From Anaerospora hongkongensis (lineage in GTDB: Bacteria > Bacillota > Negativicutes > Sporomusales > DSM-15969): 64,000 nt of DNA. The notes below the pieces were generated by a model. The model searched no databases. It was given only the letters and a program-made list of their open reading frames with translations, and had not been told where the DNA came from. Below, one piece after another: positions 61,625-64,000 of the stretch (within the stretch, counting starts at the first letter, position 1; the number at the start of each line of letters is the position of its first letter). The stretch covers positions 186,001 to 250,000 of the forward strand of contig NZ_SLUI01000003.1 in the NCBI RefSeq assembly GCF_004339805.1, in the 5' to 3' direction. A program made the translations under genes and the position numbers.

Positions 61625-62446
61625 ATGGAAGTAAAAACGCTCAAAAAACTCAAGCTCTACGGGTTTAATAACCTGACAAAGACGCTGAGCTTTAATATGT
61701 ATGACATTTGCTACGCTAGGACGCCGCAGCACAGACAAGAATATATACAATATATTGATGAAGAGTATAACGCTGAGCGACTGACCAGTATTTTAAAAGA
61801 AGTTGCCAATATTATCGGGGCTAATATCCTCAATATTGCCAGTCAGGATTATGACCCGCAGGGAGCCAGTGTGACAATGCTGATCTCGGAAGGTAAGGCG
61901 ATTGACCATCACAGCATGGAAATGCTGGTAGATGGAGAGGAGCCACAATCCGATTCGGTTGTCTGCCATTTGGACAAGAGTCATATTACCGTTCATACTT
62001 ATCCAGAAAGCCATCCTGATAAAGGGATCAGTACCTTCCGCGCAGATATCGATGTATCCACCTGCGGTGAAATTTCACCATTGAAGGTACTCAATTACTT
62101 AATAAACAGCTTTAATTCTGATATTGTGATCATTGACTACCGTGTGCGGGGCTTTACCCGTGATGTAAATGGTAAAAAGTTTTATATTGATCACAAAATT
62201 AATTCCATTCAAAATTACATCGCAGATGAAACCCGCGATTTATACCATATGATTGATGTTAATGTGTACCAGGAAAACATTTTCCACACCAAAATGATTC
62301 TAAAAGAGTTTGATATGGACAACTATCTCTTTGGCACTGCACAGAAGGATCTCATTCCCGGGGAGAAGAAAAAAATCAAGCAGCGCTTGAAAAAAGAAAT
62401 GTCTGAGATTTTTTACGGACGCAACATTCCGAAAGTGAAGAGCTGA
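61625..62446 (+). CDS. speD: S-adenosylmethionine decarboxylase proenzyme
   Basis: 273 residues of the E. coli-type (class 1A) SpeD. The self-cleavage site is in [14 protein letters not shown], before Ser119, which becomes the pyruvoyl group. Decarboxylated SAM is the aminopropyl donor for spermidine. No spermidine synthase gene is adjacent, so the partner must lie elsewhere. It is a single-gene unit with its own promoter and a hairpin behind it. Confidence 0.95.
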   Translation: MEVKTLKKLKLYGFNNLTKTLSFNMYDICYARTPQHRQEYIQYIDEEYNAERLTSILKEVANIIGANILNIASQDYDPQGASVTMLISEGKAIDHHSMEMLVDGEEPQSDSVVCHLDKSHITVHTYPESHPDKGISTFRADIDVSTCGEISPLKVLNYLINSFNSDIVIIDYRVRGFTRDVNGKKFYIDHKINSIQNYIADETRDLYHMIDVNVYQENIFHTKMILKEFDMDNYLFGTAQKDLIPGEKKKIKQRLKKEMSEIFYGRNIPKVKS

Positions 62447-62467
62447 ATTTAAACAAACAATTACGCC

Positions 62468-62521
62468 AGACTCAGTGTGCTGTCTGTCATCAAGACATTT
62501 GACGCATAACTGAGTCTTTCT
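62468..62521 (+). terminator. Terminator of speD
   Basis: AGACTCAGT (62468-62476) and ACTGAGTCT (62509-62517) enclose an inner TGTCT/AGACA stem; TTTC follows. Confidence 0.7.
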
Positions 62522-62594
62522 TATGGAAAAGTAAATTATAATAACAAAATAGAATAGAAAAGTTAACTGTTTGGTAAAATTATGCTAAAATTCC

Positions 62595-62623
62595 TTGTCA
62601 AAGTTACATTTTAATGGTAATAT
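62595..62623 (+). promoter_or_regulatory. Sigma-A promoter of the chemoreceptor gene
   Basis: TTGTCA (62595-62600), 17-nt spacer, TAATAT (62618-62623). The leader of about 115 nt contains a weak hairpin (ATGGA 62656 / TCCAT 62693 followed by a T run), perhaps an attenuator. No sigma-28-type flagellar promoter was seen. Confidence 0.55.
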
Positions 62624-62744
62624 TAGTCTATTGATAGAGGGCGTATGTGTAAGCGATGGAGCTTGTATCAGAGCAAAATGTTCTGGACAGGGTCCATTTT
62701 TTCATTAATTGTCCTCTTGTGTACAAATGGAGGAGATGAGAGCG

Positions 62745-64000
62745 ATGAAAGTAAAAATCGGTGTAAAAATCACAGTTGGTTTTGTGGTGATGCTGGCACT
62801 CATTGGTATTTTAGGGGTAGTTTCGTTTCTCTCGCTGGCTAAGTCAGGCCATAATCTCGATTCCATTCAAACCTCCAGCCAGAGGTTAATTCTTGCTATG
62901 CAGATTCAGAATAGTTTCACTGAGGGAGCAGCCAGTGCAACCCGCTTTATTGCCTACGGTGATACGCAGAATTATAAGCAGGTGGAAAAAGCACTGAGTG
63001 AAACAGTTGTTTTACAATATCAATTCGTCGATATCGTGGAAGAGAATAAGCGGGCCGATGCCCAGAAAATTATCCGCGATACGGCAAAGTACAGTGATAT
63101 TATCATGAATGATCTGGCGCCGCTGGTAAGGGCTTATCATCGTGAGCTGGCTGCCGGCAATGCGGAAAAAGCCCAGGCACTGAAGGGCGAAGTGTCTCTA
63201 ATGGCAGACCGCATGGTGCCGATTGGGGATCAGGTTACATCTGTCATGAAAGCAGTAGTGACGGAAAATAAGACAGTTGTTGATGACAGCATCCGTCTAT
63301 CGCAATGGTATACACAGCAGGCAAATACGATTGGCATAATCGTTTGTGCAGTAGCTTTCGTTGTCGGTTTGGTTTTAAGCATTGGCCTGACAAGAGCGAT
63401 CATCAATCCGCTTACGAAAATGGTGGATGGCGCCAATCGCTTTGCTGAAGGAGATTTGACCAATCCGATTGTCGTTAAGTCCAGAGATGAGCTGGGGCAA
63501 TTAGCTACAGCCATGAATGCCATGCAGGACAGCATAAAGGGAATCGTCCAGAGCATTCATCACTTATCACGTCAAGTTGCCGGTTCGGCCCAGGAATTAA
63601 CAGCAATTGTCGATCATTCGGCTGCGGCAGCCGATCAGGTGGCAGGCTCTATTTCCGAGGTTCATCAAAACTCGGCAAGTCAGATGACAGCAGTGAATGA
63701 GGCGCTGTCGATTGTAGAAGAAATGTCCAGCGGAATTGCGCAGATTGCCGTAAATACCGACCAGATGTCAGATATGTCCCGTGAGACGGCTGCAGCCGCT
63801 CAGAATGGTGTACAGTCCATCGCCTCCGTAACGACGCAAATGGCCAGTATTGAGAGAACCGTTTTGGGTTTGTCGAATGTCGTTGTCCGTCTCGGGGAAC
63901 ATTCGCAGGAAATTGGACAGATTGTGGATACGATTGCCGGTATTGCCAGCCAGACCAATTTACTTGCACTCAATGCTGCCATTGAAGCGGCCCGTGCCGG
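62745..64000 (+). CDS. Membrane methyl-accepting chemotaxis protein (3' end outside the window)
   Basis: 418 residues are visible. A first membrane helix (about 9-32) is followed by a four-helix-bundle sensor domain of about 150 residues, a second helix (about 187-212), a HAMP domain (about 213-265, INPLTKMVDGANRFAEGDL) and the start of the signalling domain, reaching [17 protein letters not shown] at the window edge. It senses an unknown extracytoplasmic signal and signals through CheA/CheW. ATG 62745 with GGAGGAGATGAG upstream. Confidence 0.93.
   Translation, partial: MKVKIGVKITVGFVVMLALIGILGVVSFLSLAKSGHNLDSIQTSSQRLILAMQIQNSFTEGAASATRFIAYGDTQNYKQVEKALSETVVLQYQFVDIVEENKRADAQKIIRDTAKYSDIIMNDLAPLVRAYHRELAAGNAEKAQALKGEVSLMADRMVPIGDQVTSVMKAVVTENKTVVDDSIRLSQWYTQQANTIGIIVCAVAFVVGLVLSIGLTRAIINPLTKMVDGANRFAEGDLTNPIVVKSRDELGQLATAMNAMQDSIKGIVQSIHHLSRQVAGSAQELTAIVDHSAAAADQVAGSISEVHQNSASQMTAVNEALSIVEEMSSGIAQIAVNTDQMSDMSRETAAAAQNGVQSIASVTTQMASIERTVLGLSNVVVRLGEHSQEIGQIVDTIAGIASQTNLLALNAAIEAARA

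Noticed and set aside
62645-62842. Leader peptide or small gene before the chemoreceptor
   Set aside because: It overlaps the receptor start in another frame, has no clear ribosome binding site and no recognisable pattern.

Overview
The window looks like a chromosome segment of a diderm Firmicute, most likely Sporomusaceae (Negativicutes). Genes have strong AGGAGG ribosome binding sites, many GTG/TTG starts, and compact operons closed by clear intrinsic terminators. They nevertheless encode outer-membrane functions: a beta-barrel protein ending in Phe and ArnC/ArnT-like lipid-linked sugar transferases. Catabolism is amino-acid and organic-acid based with sigma-54 control. The family assignment is inference from gene content.

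Layout. 1-870: tail of an uppP-like gene and a frameshifted remnant. 1021-8504: a sigma-54 activator, a sigma-54 promoter, and an operon for a beta-keto acid (cleavage enzyme, PanE-like dehydrogenase, GntP permease, two-subunit CoA-transferase, soluble chemoreceptor). 8672-10565: flavoprotein and Eis-type acetyltransferase. 10930-15871: sufCBDSU. 16027-24458: EamA protein, then an envelope-modification cluster (ArnC-like GT2, epimerase, two ArnT-like transferases, atypical response regulator with kinase, DedA). 24540-27764: TyrR-like sigma-54 activator, second sigma-54 promoter and tryptophanase. 27842-29581: Na+/solute symporter and a small unknown gene.

29793-45440 is the most interesting part. 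A V4R sensor-like protein, a SpoIIE/SiaA-type phosphatase, SiaB-type kinase, SiaC-type phosphoprotein and PucR/CdaR-type regulator form one operon, followed by a diguanylate cyclase. Next is a cyclic-di-GMP-I riboswitch with an overlapping terminator. It stands at the entrance of a six-gene exopolysaccharide operon: beta-barrel protein with helical repeats, TviB-like UDP-HexNAc dehydrogenase, triple-NodB deacetylase, PilZ-fused hyaluronan-synthase-like GT2, a second NodB-like protein and a GH18-like lipoprotein. Cyclic-di-GMP could therefore act twice, on transcription through the RNA and on the synthase through PilZ, with the partner-switching module as the probable input. I know of no described system with this combination.

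45562-50691: MobA-ModE-like fusion regulator, MocA-like cytidylyltransferase and a three-subunit xanthine-dehydrogenase-family molybdoenzyme. 50800-53423 (minus strand): small and unknown proteins plus a DUF1003 protein, including three small genes of 30, 57 and 52 residues. 53646-61466: housekeeping operons (DUF3842, thioesterase, murI, CofE-like; hydantoinase-like, histone-deacetylase-like, rph, rdgB, yfcE). 61625-62446: speD. 62745-end: a chemoreceptor cut by the window edge. I saw no tRNA, rRNA, CRISPR array, insertion sequence or phage gene.
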